39,401 bases of DNA from contig NZ_CADCWD010000089.1 in assembly GCF_902806315.1 (NCBI RefSeq), positions 1-39,401 on the forward strand, given 5' to 3'. Positions within the stretch are counted from its first letter, which is position 1. The number at the start of each line of letters is the position of its first letter. A program made the position numbers and the translations under genes. The notes beneath the pieces are model-generated. The model was not told the origin of the DNA, ran no database searches, and saw only the letters and a program-made list of their open reading frames with translations. Of the stretch, positions 18,819 to 27,143 are shown piece by piece. Source of the stretch: an uncultured Sphingosinicella sp. GTDB lineage: Bacteria > Pseudomonadota > Alphaproteobacteria > Sphingomonadales > Sphingomonadaceae.

Positions 18819-19592
18819 TCAGGCTGCCTTGCTGAACAGCGTGTGGAAGTTGGCAGTGGTATATTCGGCCAGCGTGTCGACCGGCTCACCCCGAAGTTGC
18901 GCGAGAAAGCGGGCGGTGTCCGCCACAAAAGCCGGCTCGCACGGCCTGCCCCGATGCGGCACCGGCGCCAGAAACGGAGCGTCTGTCTCGATCAGCAGTC
19001 GATTCGCAGGAACCTCCTTAGCAGTCGCTGCCAAGTCCTTGGCGTTCTTGAAGGTCACGATGCCCGACATGGAGATGTAGAGGCCGAGGTCGAGCGCCTC
19101 GCGGGCAAAGTCCGCGCTGGCGGTGAAGCAGTGGATGACCCCGGTGAACGCCCCCTTTCCCACCTCGTCGCGGAGGATGTCGTGCGTGTCCTGCTCGGCG
19201 TCCCGGGTATGGACGATGATCGGGAGGCCGCTTTCCCGAGCCGCCGCGATGTGAGAGCGAAAGCTCGCGCGCTGCCGGTCGCGGTTCGACCGGTCATAGT
19301 AGAAATCAAGCCCGCTCTCACCGATGCCGATCACCTTCGGGTGCCGCGCGCGCTCGACCAAGGTCTGCGCCTCCACATCGGGGTGAATGTCGGCTTCGTG
19401 CGGGTGAATGCCGACCGATGCCCAGACGTCGGGCTCGCGCTCCGCGACGCCAATCACATCATCCCATTCGCTCGCCCGCGTGGATATGTTGAGCATTTTC
19501 GCGACACCGGCGCCGCGGGCACGCTCCAACACCGCCCCCTGCTCCTCGACGAGACCCTTATAGTTCAGGTGGCAGTGGCTATCGACGAACAT
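18819..19592 (-). CDS. TatD-family metal-dependent deoxyribonuclease
   Basis: The 257-aa TIM-barrel hydrolase has FVDSHCHLNYKGL at the N-terminus, IHPHEADIHP, GIGESGLDFYYD, PIIVHTRDAEQDT, GVIHCFTAS and LLIETDAPFLAPVPHRG. Together these give the His/Glu/Asp metal ligands of TatD/YcfH enzymes, 3'-5' DNases of the amidohydrolase superfamily. ATG at 19592 is preferred because GAGGG lies a few bases upstream; the preceding TTG would sit directly on the SD. Its A is shared with the metG stop (TGATG), so translation is probably coupled to metG. Confidence 0.94.
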   Translation of the reverse strand: MFVDSHCHLNYKGLVEEQGAVLERARGAGVAKMLNISTRASEWDDVIGVAEREPDVWASVGIHPHEADIHPDVEAQTLVERARHPKVIGIGESGLDFYYDRSNRDRQRASFRSHIAAARESGLPIIVHTRDAEQDTHDILRDEVGKGAFTGVIHCFTASADFAREALDLGLYISMSGIVTFKNAKDLAATAKEVPANRLLIETDAPFLAPVPHRGRPCEPAFVADTARFLAQLRGEPVDTLAEYTTANFHTLFSKAA

Positions 19593-21151
19593 CAACCCTC
19601 GGCAGGCATTTCCAGCCTGGGGAAGATGGGCTTCGGCGGCTCAAGCTTAAAGCCCGATGATGCGAGCCGTTGGTAACTCTCCCGGTCGCCCAGAGCCGCG
19701 TAGGTCCGCTCCCCCGCGGGAATTCCCATCTGGTCCAGCAGCTTGGCCGCCGATCCGGGGATGACCGGCTGAACGGCGACCGCCAAGTCGCGTATTGCCT
19801 GATAGAGCGCACCGAGGACCGCATTCATCCGCTCTGAATCGGTCTTGCGGAGCGCCCAGGGCGCCTGTGCGTCGATATACTGGTTGCAGGCGAACACGGC
19901 GCGCAGCCACGCTTCGATGCCCTGGCTCAGCGCCAGCTCCTCGAAATGGCGGCACATCTCTTCGATCGCAAAACTCACGGTTGTGAGAAGCTCCTCGTCT
20001 GCGGCATCCCCCTTCCCTCCGACCGGGAGCACGCCCTCGCAATTACGGGCGATGAAAGAGAGCGTGCGCTGGGCGAGATTGCCGAAGCTGTTGGCGAGGT
20101 CGGCATTGACGCGGGTGACGATCGCCTCGCTGCTGTAGCTGCCGTCCTGCCCGAAGGTGACGTCGCGAAGGAGGAAATAGCGGAGCTGGTCGACGCCCAC
20201 CGTATCGGCGAGCGCAATCGGATCGAGCACGTTGCCAGCCGACTTCGACATCTTCTCGCCGCGGAGCAAGACGTGGCCGTGGCCGAACACCTGGCGCGGG
20301 AGCGGCAAACCGGCCGACATCAGAAAGGCGGGCCAGTAGACGGCGTGGAAGCGCACCACGTCCTTGCCGATGATGTGGATATCCGCTGGCCAGAAGCGCT
20401 TGTAAGCCTCTGATTCCGTGTTCGGGTAACCTATGCCGGTCAGGTAATTGGTGAGCGCGTCGAGCCAGACGTACATGACGTGCTTGTCGCTCCCCGGCAC
20501 CTTGATTCCCCAGTCGAAGCTGGTGCGTGAGATGGAGAGGTCGGAGAGGCCGCCATCCACGAAGCGAAGCACCTCGTTGCGCCGGGAGTCCGGGCGAATG
20601 AAGCCGGGATACTCCTCGTAATGAGCGAGCAGCCGGTCCTGATAAGCGGAGAGGCGGAAGAACCAGCTCTCCTCGACCGTCCACTCGACCTCGGTGCCTT
20701 GCGGCGAGAGGCGCTCCCCGCTGTCCGCGGTGACGAGCTCCTTCTCGTCATAATAAGCTTCGTCCCGAACCGAGTACCACCCCTCGTAGCGGCCGAGATA
20801 GATGTCCCCCCTCTCCTCCATCGCCGTCCAGATCGCCTTGCTGGCGAGGTGGTGATCGGGTTCGCTGGTGCGGATGAAGCGATCGTAAGAGACGTCCAGA
20901 CGATCATCCATCGCCTTGAAATAGGCGGACATTTCATCCGCGAGGGCGAGCGGGGCCACTCCCCTCTCCCGTGCCGTCTGAGCCATCTTCAAGCCGTGCT
21001 CATCGGTGCCGGTCAGGAAAAAGACGTCGCGTCCCTTCTGGCGTTGAAAGCGAGCAACCGCGTCCGTGGCGATTGCTTCATAAGCGTGGCCGATATGCGG
21101 GCGCCCGTTGGGGTAGCTGATCGCAGTGGTGATGTAGAAAGGGTCGGTCAT
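19592..21151 (-). CDS. metG: Methionyl-tRNA synthetase
   Basis: The 519-aa class I synthetase charges tRNA-Met. It has the HIGH signature (GRPHIGHAYEA) near residue 17 and KMSKS (GEKMSKSAGNVLDP) in the C-terminal half, plus FLTGTDEHG and VWLDALTNYLTG. The connective-peptide region contains no cysteine pairs, so this is a MetG form without the zinc knuckle. The C-terminal tRNA-binding (Trbp111-like) domain is also missing, which gives the short length. The start MTDPFYITTAISYPNG at 21151 fits family starts; the longer frame to 21193 adds no homology. It is followed by overlapping tatD. Confidence 0.96.
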   Translation of the reverse strand: MTDPFYITTAISYPNGRPHIGHAYEAIATDAVARFQRQKGRDVFFLTGTDEHGLKMAQTARERGVAPLALADEMSAYFKAMDDRLDVSYDRFIRTSEPDHHLASKAIWTAMEERGDIYLGRYEGWYSVRDEAYYDEKELVTADSGERLSPQGTEVEWTVEESWFFRLSAYQDRLLAHYEEYPGFIRPDSRRNEVLRFVDGGLSDLSISRTSFDWGIKVPGSDKHVMYVWLDALTNYLTGIGYPNTESEAYKRFWPADIHIIGKDVVRFHAVYWPAFLMSAGLPLPRQVFGHGHVLLRGEKMSKSAGNVLDPIALADTVGVDQLRYFLLRDVTFGQDGSYSSEAIVTRVNADLANSFGNLAQRTLSFIARNCEGVLPVGGKGDAADEELLTTVSFAIEEMCRHFEELALSQGIEAWLRAVFACNQYIDAQAPWALRKTDSERMNAVLGALYQAIRDLAVAVQPVIPGSAAKLLDQMGIPAGERTYAALGDRESYQRLASSGFKLEPPKPIFPRLEMPAEG

Positions 21152-21199
21152 TGCGGGGCCATCTATCGGCTGAAACGCCGATGCGCACCCCACAATTGC

Positions 21200-22189
21200 T
21201 CAGGCGGCGCGGCTGTCTTGCCTGGGCGCCAGTGCAGCCAGCATCCCGGCCAGCTCGAAGACTACGCTTTGGGGATCGAGCGAGAGGCGCGTGCCGCTTC
21301 CGGCAAGATCCTGTGCGCGTTCCCACAGGCGGATCGCTTCGGCAAGCGCGCCGCCGCTGCGCTGCTTGGCGATCTCGGCGATCAGCGACGGCGCCCTCGC
21401 CAGGAACGCCTCGTAGCGGGGCTGAGCGGATTTGAGCGAAAGGCTCTGGGCGAGCTGGCTGCGCTTGGAATTGGTCGGGTCGCCTGCTTGTGCGATGTCG
21501 CGCATGACACGGTCCAGCGCGTCGATTTCGAGCCCGCGGAAGGCGATCGCCCGGCCAGGAGATCCCTCCCCTACTTCCGCCAAGGCCTTGATCTCGCTCG
21601 TGTCAGCATCGGGCAAGGCGGCTTCAAGCGCCGACGTCATTGCGCCATGATCGAGGCGTGACAGCCGCAACTGCCGGCAGCGGGAGCGGATCGTGGGGAG
21701 CAGCCGCTCGGGAGAATGGCTGACGAGCAGGAAGACGCTGTTGCTGGGCGGCTCTTCCAAATTCTTGAGGAGTGCATTGGCCGCGGGCCGCTCGAGATCG
21801 TCGATGGCATCGATGATGACGACCCGCCAAGGCGAGAGCGAGGGCGTGGTGGAGAAGAGCCGCTGCAGGCTGCGCACCTGGTCAACGGTGATGCTGCGGG
21901 CCAGCTCGGTGCCGCTGTCCTTGGTCAGCCGCTCCAGGCGCATCAGGTCAGGATGGCTGCCGGCCTCCACCAGCTTCGCGATGGGGTGGCTATCGGGGAC
22001 GTCCAGACCTGGCGCGCTCACCGGCGGACCGGCGCCATCGGCGAGGATGCGCAGCGCCGCCTTGGCCGCGAACAGCGCCTTACCGACGCCTTCGGGGCCA
22101 CTGATCAGCCAGCCATGGTGGAGGCGCTTGTCGCCCAATCCCGTACGCAAGGCGGCGACGGCGTGTTCATGGCCGCAGAGCGGGCTCAT
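21200..22189 (-). CDS. holB: DNA polymerase III delta' subunit
   Basis: The 329-aa clamp-loader subunit begins MSPLCGHEHAVAAL and has a P-loop ISGPEGVGKALFA. The AAA+ core follows with VVIIDAIDDLERPAANALLKNLEEPPSNSVFLLVSHSPERLLPTIRSRCR, containing the sensor and SRC motifs of clamp loaders. The four cysteines of the zinc module seen in many delta' and gamma subunits are not evident. It lies downstream of tmk, an order common in many bacteria. A palindromic repeat of about 90 bp separates it from the tmk stop. Confidence 0.94.
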   Translation of the reverse strand: MSPLCGHEHAVAALRTGLGDKRLHHGWLISGPEGVGKALFAAKAALRILADGAGPPVSAPGLDVPDSHPIAKLVEAGSHPDLMRLERLTKDSGTELARSITVDQVRSLQRLFSTTPSLSPWRVVIIDAIDDLERPAANALLKNLEEPPSNSVFLLVSHSPERLLPTIRSRCRQLRLSRLDHGAMTSALEAALPDADTSEIKALAEVGEGSPGRAIAFRGLEIDALDRVMRDIAQAGDPTNSKRSQLAQSLSLKSAQPRYEAFLARAPSLIAEIAKQRSGGALAEAIRLWERAQDLAGSGTRLSLDPQSVVFELAGMLAALAPRQDSRAA

Positions 22190-22207
22190 AGTATTTCACC
22201 CCAAACA

Positions 22208-22297
22208 CCCGTTCGGGCTGAGCTTGTCGAAGCCCTGCCCTTCTCTTTTCCCGCGAAAGAAGGACAGCCCTTCGACAAGCTCAGGGCGAACGGGGTG
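22208..22297. repeat. Paired palindromic (REP/BIME-like) element between tmk and holB
   Basis: Two inverted copies of a ~40-bp unit built on the core TGAGCTTGTCGAAG face each other: left arm about 22208-22250, right arm about 22252-22297. Each arm also holds a small internal hairpin, GGGCT...AGCCC on the left and GCCCT...AGGGC on the right, so base changes between copies are compensated. Elements with this core are, from general knowledge, very frequent in sphingomonad genomes. The 115-bp gap between tmk and holB is almost entirely this repeat. It could act as a transcript-stability or attenuation hairpin within the operon. Confidence 0.85.
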
Positions 22298-22304
22298 GGG
22301 TATG

Positions 22305-22949
22305 TCACAGCAAATCCCCGACGGCTGCGAACAGCCGTTCGGTGACCTGTTCGGCCGTTCCGGAGGCATCGACTATGCGGAAGCGCTGCGGCTCCTCGTC
22401 CGCAATCGCGCGGAAAGCGGCGGCGACCCCCGCGTGGTAGTCGGCACCTCGCGAGCCGATGCGGTCGCCGGCGTCGCCGTCGCGTTTGGCCGCGCGATCG
22501 GCGGCGGCTTCGGCCGGAAGCTGAAGGAGTAGAGTGCGATCCGGCAGGAAGCCGTGGCTGCCGACCTGGTGGAGCTGGCGGATGGTGGCCGCGCCGAGCC
22601 CGCCGGCTCCGCCCTGATAGGCGATCGAGCTGTCGAGGAAGCGGTCGCTGAGCACCCACTTCCCCGCGTCGAGCGCCGGGCGGATAGAGCGGGCAACATG
22701 ATCCGCCCGGGCGGCGGCGAACAGCAACGCCTCGGCCTCGGCCGTCCACCGCTCCTGCTCGCCTTGGAGAAGCAGGCCGCGGATCGACTCGGCGCCGGGG
22801 CTGCCGCCCGGCTCGCGCGTTTCGACCACTTCGAGGCCGCGGTCTCGAAGGGCCTTGGCGAGCCGCCTCAACTGGGTCGACTTGCCGACGCCCTCCCCTC
22901 CTTCAAGACTGATGAAGCGACCGCGGCTCCTGCCCTCGCGCGCCGTCAC
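22305..22949 (-). CDS. tmk: Thymidylate kinase
   Basis: The 214-aa kinase phosphorylates dTMP to dTDP. It has the P-loop EGGEGVGKSTQLRRLAKAL, EPGGSPGAESIR, and DRFLDSSIAYQGGAGGLG with the DRF motif that binds nucleotide; near the end comes a typical FRAIADEEPQRFRIVDA. The start is GTG at 22949, one base after the stop of the carboxypeptidase gene. It belongs to the minus-strand run; the palindromic repeat follows its stop within 10 bp. Confidence 0.95.
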   Translation of the reverse strand: MTAREGRSRGRFISLEGGEGVGKSTQLRRLAKALRDRGLEVVETREPGGSPGAESIRGLLLQGEQERWTAEAEALLFAAARADHVARSIRPALDAGKWVLSDRFLDSSIAYQGGAGGLGAATIRQLHQVGSHGFLPDRTLLLQLPAEAAADRAAKRDGDAGDRIGSRGADYHAGVAAAFRAIADEEPQRFRIVDASGTAEQVTERLFAAVGDLL

Positions 22950-22950
22950 C

Positions 22951-24120
22951 TCAGGCGAAGAGCGAGGCGATGCCGGCCCAAAGGCGCCCGAAGAAGCCCG
23001 CTTCCTCCACCTCTTGCGCGGCCAGGAGCGGCATCGTCTGGGGCGGCGTGTCGCCGGTCTGGACGACCAGGTTGGCGATATGCTGACCCTTCTTAATGGG
23101 CGCTTTTACGGGGCCGTCATAGACGACGCGGACACGGAAATTGCCGCTCGGGCCCGCGGGCAGCGTGACGCCAAGGTTGCGCGGCGTCACGAGGCCGACC
23201 TCCTCCTCGTCGCCGAGCTGGACCCGCGCCTTGGCGATCTCCTTGCCGGCGCTGAACAGCGGCTGCGCCTTCCAGGCGCGGAAGCCCCAGTCCATGAACT
23301 TGACGCTCTCGTCGATGCGCTGGTTGAAGCTGGAAAGCCCGGCCACGACCATGACGAGGCGGCGACCATTCTGCTCTGCAGAACCGGTGAAGCCATAGCC
23401 CGCTTCCGCAGTGTGGCCAGTCTTCAGCCCGTCCGCGCCGGGAACCTTGCCGAGCAACGGATTGCGGTTGCCCTGGGTGATCGGCTGACCGCCGCCCAAG
23501 GTCCGGCCCCAGGTGAAGCTCTCCTTCTGGTAAAAGGCCTTGTAGAGGTCCGGCGTCTCCTGGATCGTCGCGGCGGCCAGCGTGGCGAGGTCGCGTGCGG
23601 TGGTGAAGGTGACACCGTTGTCAGGCCAGCCGTTCGAATTGCCGAAATTCGAATTGTTCATGCCGAGGCGCTTGGCCTCCTGGTTCATCAAGGCGACGAA
23701 CGCAGGCTCGGTCCCCGCGATACATTCGGAGAGCACCACCGTCGCGTCGTTCCCGGACAGGGTGACGATGCCGTGGAGGAGGTTCTCGACGCTCACCTGC
23801 TCGCCCGCCGAAAGGAACATGGTCGAGCCGGCTTGCGGACCGTGCCACTGCCGCCACGTTTCCGGGCGCACCTGGCACATCTGATTGAGCTTCACCTGCC
23901 CCTGCTTGATGAGGTGGAAGGCGAGATGGGTCGTCATCATCTTCGCCATCGACGCGGGAGGAACGCGCCGGTCGGCGTCCTTGGCGTAAAGCACGGCGCC
24001 CGATGACAGGTCCTTCATGAAAGCGACGGGCGCGGGCGTGTCGAAGGGCGGCGCGGCGGCGACGGCCGGAAGGCTGAGGGCGGTGGCGAAGAGACCGAAA
24101 AGCAAAGCCTTACGCTTCAT
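22951..24120 (-). CDS. D-alanyl-D-alanine carboxypeptidase (PBP5/6-type)
   Basis: The 389-aa periplasmic enzyme trims the terminal D-Ala of peptidoglycan stem peptides. All three penicillin-binding motifs are present: SMAK (Ser57-Lys60), SGN (122-124) and KTG (233-235). A signal peptide (KRKALLFGLFATALSLPAVAAA) starts at 24120. A PBP5 C-terminal beta domain follows, and the last residues (FFGRLWAGIASLFA) form an amphipathic membrane-anchoring helix. An ATG at 24132 is a possible alternative start. It lies between the lytic transglycosylase gene and tmk. Confidence 0.95.
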   Translation of the reverse strand: MKRKALLFGLFATALSLPAVAAAPPFDTPAPVAFMKDLSSGAVLYAKDADRRVPPASMAKMMTTHLAFHLIKQGQVKLNQMCQVRPETWRQWHGPQAGSTMFLSAGEQVSVENLLHGIVTLSGNDATVVLSECIAGTEPAFVALMNQEAKRLGMNNSNFGNSNGWPDNGVTFTTARDLATLAAATIQETPDLYKAFYQKESFTWGRTLGGGQPITQGNRNPLLGKVPGADGLKTGHTAEAGYGFTGSAEQNGRRLVMVVAGLSSFNQRIDESVKFMDWGFRAWKAQPLFSAGKEIAKARVQLGDEEEVGLVTPRNLGVTLPAGPSGNFRVRVVYDGPVKAPIKKGQHIANLVVQTGDTPPQTMPLLAAQEVEEAGFFGRLWAGIASLFA

Positions 24121-24211
24121 GATTGTGACCATTTCCAAAGATGTTGAGCCCCGCGCGGTTGGCCCGCGTCGAAGCATCATTAACCACTCGAAAGGTGCGG
24201 CGCCAGAACCT

Positions 24212-25267
24212 TCAACGGGCAATCGCATCGGCCAGCAGGCCGACCGAGAGCGCGTAGAAATTGGAGCAATTATAGTCGAGAATGGTGCGGTAGTTGGTGG
24301 TCAGCAGATAGGCGGTTTCCGTCGGACCATCCGGCTCCAGCAGGGTGGCCAGCTCATTCTCCGGCAATCCCCGCCCCTGCGGCGCGATGCCGAGGCGGCG
24401 CCACTCGCCCATCGTCTTCCACCCGCTATGCCGCCCGTGGACACGCTCGCAACGCGGACTGGTCACCCGTGCGCCCAGGCCCGAGCGGTTGAGGCCCGCG
24501 GGAACGGTCACCGGCACGCCCCAGGGTACGTTCGGCTTCCACCCGGCACTGCTGAGGTAATTGCCGATCGAGGCGAGCGCGTCGGCCTGGTTGCTCCAGA
24601 TGTTGGCGCGCCCATCGCCATCGCCGTCCGCGGCTACGCGCAGATAGACTGAGGGCAGGAACTGCGGATATCCGGTCGCGCCCGCCCAGCTGCCTTTCAG
24701 CTGGCTCCGCGGATAGCCGCGGTCCATCAGGCGCAAGGTGGCGATGAACTCGTCGGTGAAGAGCTGGCGGCGGCGGCCTTCATAAGCAAGGCTCGCCAGC
24801 GAATTCAGCAGGTCGAAATTGCCGGTGACGACGCCGTAGCTGGTCTCGTGGCCGAAGATGGCGAGCATCACCGTCGGCTCGACTCCATAGCGACGGCCGA
24901 TCTGGCTGAGGCGAGATGCGTTCGCGGCATAGACGCGCTTGCCGTTGCCGATGATCGCGGGGTTTACATGCTCCCGCCGATAGGGCGCGAACGGCGGGAT
25001 CGCCGGGTTGCCTGCGGTTCCTCCAGGCTGCGCCCGGTCCAGCTCGACCGTGCGCGGGCTGAACTGAAGATTCGAGAAAGCGAGGTCGATCGTGCGCTGG
25101 CTGATGCCCGCGCGCTGCGCCTCGCCGCGCAGCTGCGGCAGATAGGCCTGGAAGCCGGCTTCGCTCACCGGTCCGCTCTGAAAGGCGGTAGCGGCCGTGC
25201 CGCCATGATAGGGCGGGAAGGCTGCGAGGGCCATCGCCACCATTTGATCCAACAAACGCATACTCAC
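24212..25267 (-). CDS. MltB-like lytic murein transglycosylase
   Basis: The 351-aa product cleaves peptidoglycan glycan strands to 1,6-anhydro ends. The catalytic Glu141 lies in IFGHETSYGVVTGNFD, and GATGYPQFLPSVYL and DGDGRANIWSNQADALASIGNYL follow as in MltB. The C-terminal NYRTILDYNCSNFYALSVGLLAD is also a family signature. The start is uncertain: GTG at 25267 has AGGAGG five bases upstream, while ATG two codons later is 11 from it; I prefer the GTG. The N-terminal hydrophobic stretch is weak and contains an Asp, so export is less obvious than usual. It heads the minus-strand run. Confidence 0.9.
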   Translation of the reverse strand: MSMRLLDQMVAMALAAFPPYHGGTAATAFQSGPVSEAGFQAYLPQLRGEAQRAGISQRTIDLAFSNLQFSPRTVELDRAQPGGTAGNPAIPPFAPYRREHVNPAIIGNGKRVYAANASRLSQIGRRYGVEPTVMLAIFGHETSYGVVTGNFDLLNSLASLAYEGRRRQLFTDEFIATLRLMDRGYPRSQLKGSWAGATGYPQFLPSVYLRVAADGDGDGRANIWSNQADALASIGNYLSSAGWKPNVPWGVPVTVPAGLNRSGLGARVTSPRCERVHGRHSGWKTMGEWRRLGIAPQGRGLPENELATLLEPDGPTETAYLLTTNYRTILDYNCSNFYALSVGLLADAIAR

Positions 25268-25374
25268 TTGCCCCTCCTCGCGCGGGCCTCTTGGCATAAG
25301 CGCGTGTCGTGCGACACAGGTTCCGTCGCGCGGCTTGCACGAGACGGCGCTTGGCGCTTATGCCCGGCGCAATT

Positions 25375-25464
25375 GGATGGGTGGCCGAGTGGTTTAAGGC
25401 AGCGGTCTTGAAAACCGCCGTGGGTGCAAGCTCACCGTGGGTTCGAATCCCACCCCATCCGCCA
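25375..25464 (+). tRNA. tRNA-Ser (anticodon TGA)
   Basis: The 90-nt tRNA has acceptor stem GGATGGG (from 25375) pairing with CCCATCC (25454-25460), discriminator G25461 and encoded CCA (25462-25464). The anticodon stem GCGGT/ACCGC holds loop CTTGAAA, giving TGA for serine UCN codons. A long variable arm, expected for tRNA-Ser, lies between the anticodon and T arms; the T loop is TTCGAAT. A PilZ gene follows 86 bp downstream. Confidence 0.97.
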
Positions 25465-25550
25465 GCGCCTTCACGCATCGTTAGCCGCCCGGTTTAACCT
25501 GAGTGAAAGGGGCGGCCGGCTATTCTCCTCTTCAAGAGGGGGATTTTCGC

Positions 25551-25847
25551 ATGGAAGCGATCCGCAAGACCAAGCCGAATTACGTGCAGCGCCCGCCGCG
25601 CTGGTCGATCACCGCCGATACGGCAGTGGTGGACGGGTGTGGGCGCCAGCTCCAGACCCGGCTTTGGAACATCTCCAAGGGCGGCTTCATGGCCGAGTGC
25701 GAAGAGAAGCTTCCGATCGGCGCCGAGGTCGTGATCGACCTGCCCGGCCGCGGCCTGGTTCGTGCCGAGGTGCGTTGGGCGCTGGGCTGGCGCTTCGGTG
25801 CGATGATCCTGGGCGACGCTGAACGCAACCCCGCCAACGAGGCGTAA
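25551..25847 (+). CDS. Small PilZ-domain protein
   Basis: The 98-aa product is a single PilZ domain. NISKGGF (40-46) fits the (D/N)xSxxG motif that contacts cyclic di-GMP, followed by GAEVVIDLPGRGLVRAEVRWALGWRFGAMIL. The N-terminal arginine motif is RPPR (14-17), one residue shorter than RxxxR, so c-di-GMP binding is uncertain. A clear SD (GGGGGA, 7 nt spacing) supports ATG at 25551 rather than the frame extension to 25503. The gene stands alone between tRNA-Ser and gcdH, and its output cannot be read from context. Confidence 0.85.
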   Translation: MEAIRKTKPNYVQRPPRWSITADTAVVDGCGRQLQTRLWNISKGGFMAECEEKLPIGAEVVIDLPGRGLVRAEVRWALGWRFGAMILGDAERNPANEA

Positions 25848-25952
25848 GCCGCCCGCAACCTGCTCCCAAGGTTGACCTGATACTCCTCCACGCATAGCGC
25901 TCTGGGGAGCGCCTTCACGGCGCCTTCCCCTGCACAGGCGACGAGGATCGAC

Positions 25953-27143
25953 ATGGCCGAAGCTGCACCCCTTCCGTTCGACTGGGCGGACCCGTTCGGA
26001 CTCGACAGCCAATTGTCGGACGAAGAGCGACTGGTGCGCGACACGGCGGCGGGGTACGCGCAGGAACGGCTCCAGCCCCGCGTCACCGAAGCCTATCTGG
26101 AAGAAAGCTTCGACCGCGCCATCATGAGCGAGATGGGTGAGCTCGGCCTGCTCGGCGCCACGATCCCGACCGAATATGGCGGAGCCGGCCTCAATTACGT
26201 CAGCTACGGCCTCGTCGCGCGCGAGGTCGAGCGGGTCGACAGCGGCTACCGCTCCGCCATGTCGGTGCAGTCCAGCCTCGTCATGCACCCGATCAACGCT
26301 TACGGGACCGAGGAGCAGAAGCGCAAATATCTGCCCAAGCTCGCGACCGGCGAATGGGTCGGCTGCTTCGGTCTGACCGAGCCCGATGCCGGCTCGGATC
26401 CCGGCGGCATGCGCACGCGGGCGCAGCAGGTGCAGGGCGGCTATCTCCTCTCCGGCTCCAAGATGTGGATCACCAATTCGCCGATCGCGGACGTGTTCGT
26501 GGTGTGGGCGAAGTCGGACGCGCATGACGGCAAGATCAAGGGCTTCGTGCTCGAAAAAGGCATGAAGGGGCTGTCCGCGCCGCAGGTGAAGCAGAAGCTG
26601 AGCCTCCGCGCCTCCATCACCGGAGAAATCGTGATGGACGGCGTCGAAGTGCCGGAAGAGAATCTGCTGCCGAACGTCAGTGGGCTTAAGGGCCCGTTCG
26701 GCTGCCTCAACCGCGCTCGCTACGGCATCGCCTGGGGCGCGATGGGCGCGGCCGAGGCCTGCTTCGAAGCGGCGCGCCGTTACACGCTCGAGCGCAAGCA
26801 GTTCGGCCGTCCCCTCGCCGCCACTCAGCTCGTCCAGATGAAGCTCGCCAACATGGCGACCGAGATCACGCTCGGCCTGCAGGCAGCGCTTCGCGTCGGC
26901 CGCCGCTTCGACGAGGGCGAGCTCATTCCGGAGACGATCAGCCTCATCAAGCGCAACAATGTCGGCAAAGCGCTCGATATCGCTCGCGTCGCCCGCGACA
27001 TGCACGGCGGCAACGGCATTTCGGCCGAATTCCACGTCATGCGTCATTCGGCGAACCTCGAGACCGTGAATACCTATGAGGGCACGCATGACGTGCACGG
27101 CCTGATCCTCGGCCGCGCGATCACGGGCATCTCAGCCTTCTGA
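25953..27143 (+). CDS. gcdH: Acyl-CoA dehydrogenase, probable glutaryl-CoA dehydrogenase
   Basis: The 396-aa flavoenzyme has acyl-CoA dehydrogenase motifs [33 protein letters not shown] and RQ-type FAD contacts ([21 protein letters not shown]). The catalytic Glu376 in [19 protein letters not shown] and the [11 protein letters not shown] segment match glutaryl-CoA dehydrogenase, which converts glutaryl-CoA to crotonyl-CoA and CO2. A CoA-transferase gene shares one base with its stop, supporting a glutarate pathway. Upstream, TTGACC near 25874 lacks a good -10 partner. Confidence 0.9.
   Translation: MAEAAPLPFDWADPFGLDSQLSDEERLVRDTAAGYAQERLQPRVTEAYLEESFDRAIMSEMGELGLLGATIPTEYGGAGLNYVSYGLVAREVERVDSGYRSAMSVQSSLVMHPINAYGTEEQKRKYLPKLATGEWVGCFGLTEPDAGSDPGGMRTRAQQVQGGYLLSGSKMWITNSPIADVFVVWAKSDAHDGKIKGFVLEKGMKGLSAPQVKQKLSLRASITGEIVMDGVEVPEENLLPNVSGLKGPFGCLNRARYGIAWGAMGAAEACFEAARRYTLERKQFGRPLAATQLVQMKLANMATEITLGLQAALRVGRRFDEGELIPETISLIKRNNVGKALDIARVARDMHGGNGISAEFHVMRHSANLETVNTYEGTHDVHGLILGRAITGISAF

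Noticed and set aside
25874-25902. TTGACC upstream of gcdH as a promoter
   Set aside because: At 17 bp spacing the -10 would be TAGCGC, too poor a match to list as a feature.
25494-27098. 534-codon minus-strand open frame across PilZ and gcdH
   Set aside because: It is entirely antisense to two recognised genes, with no domain and no SD; it is a GC-bias shadow.
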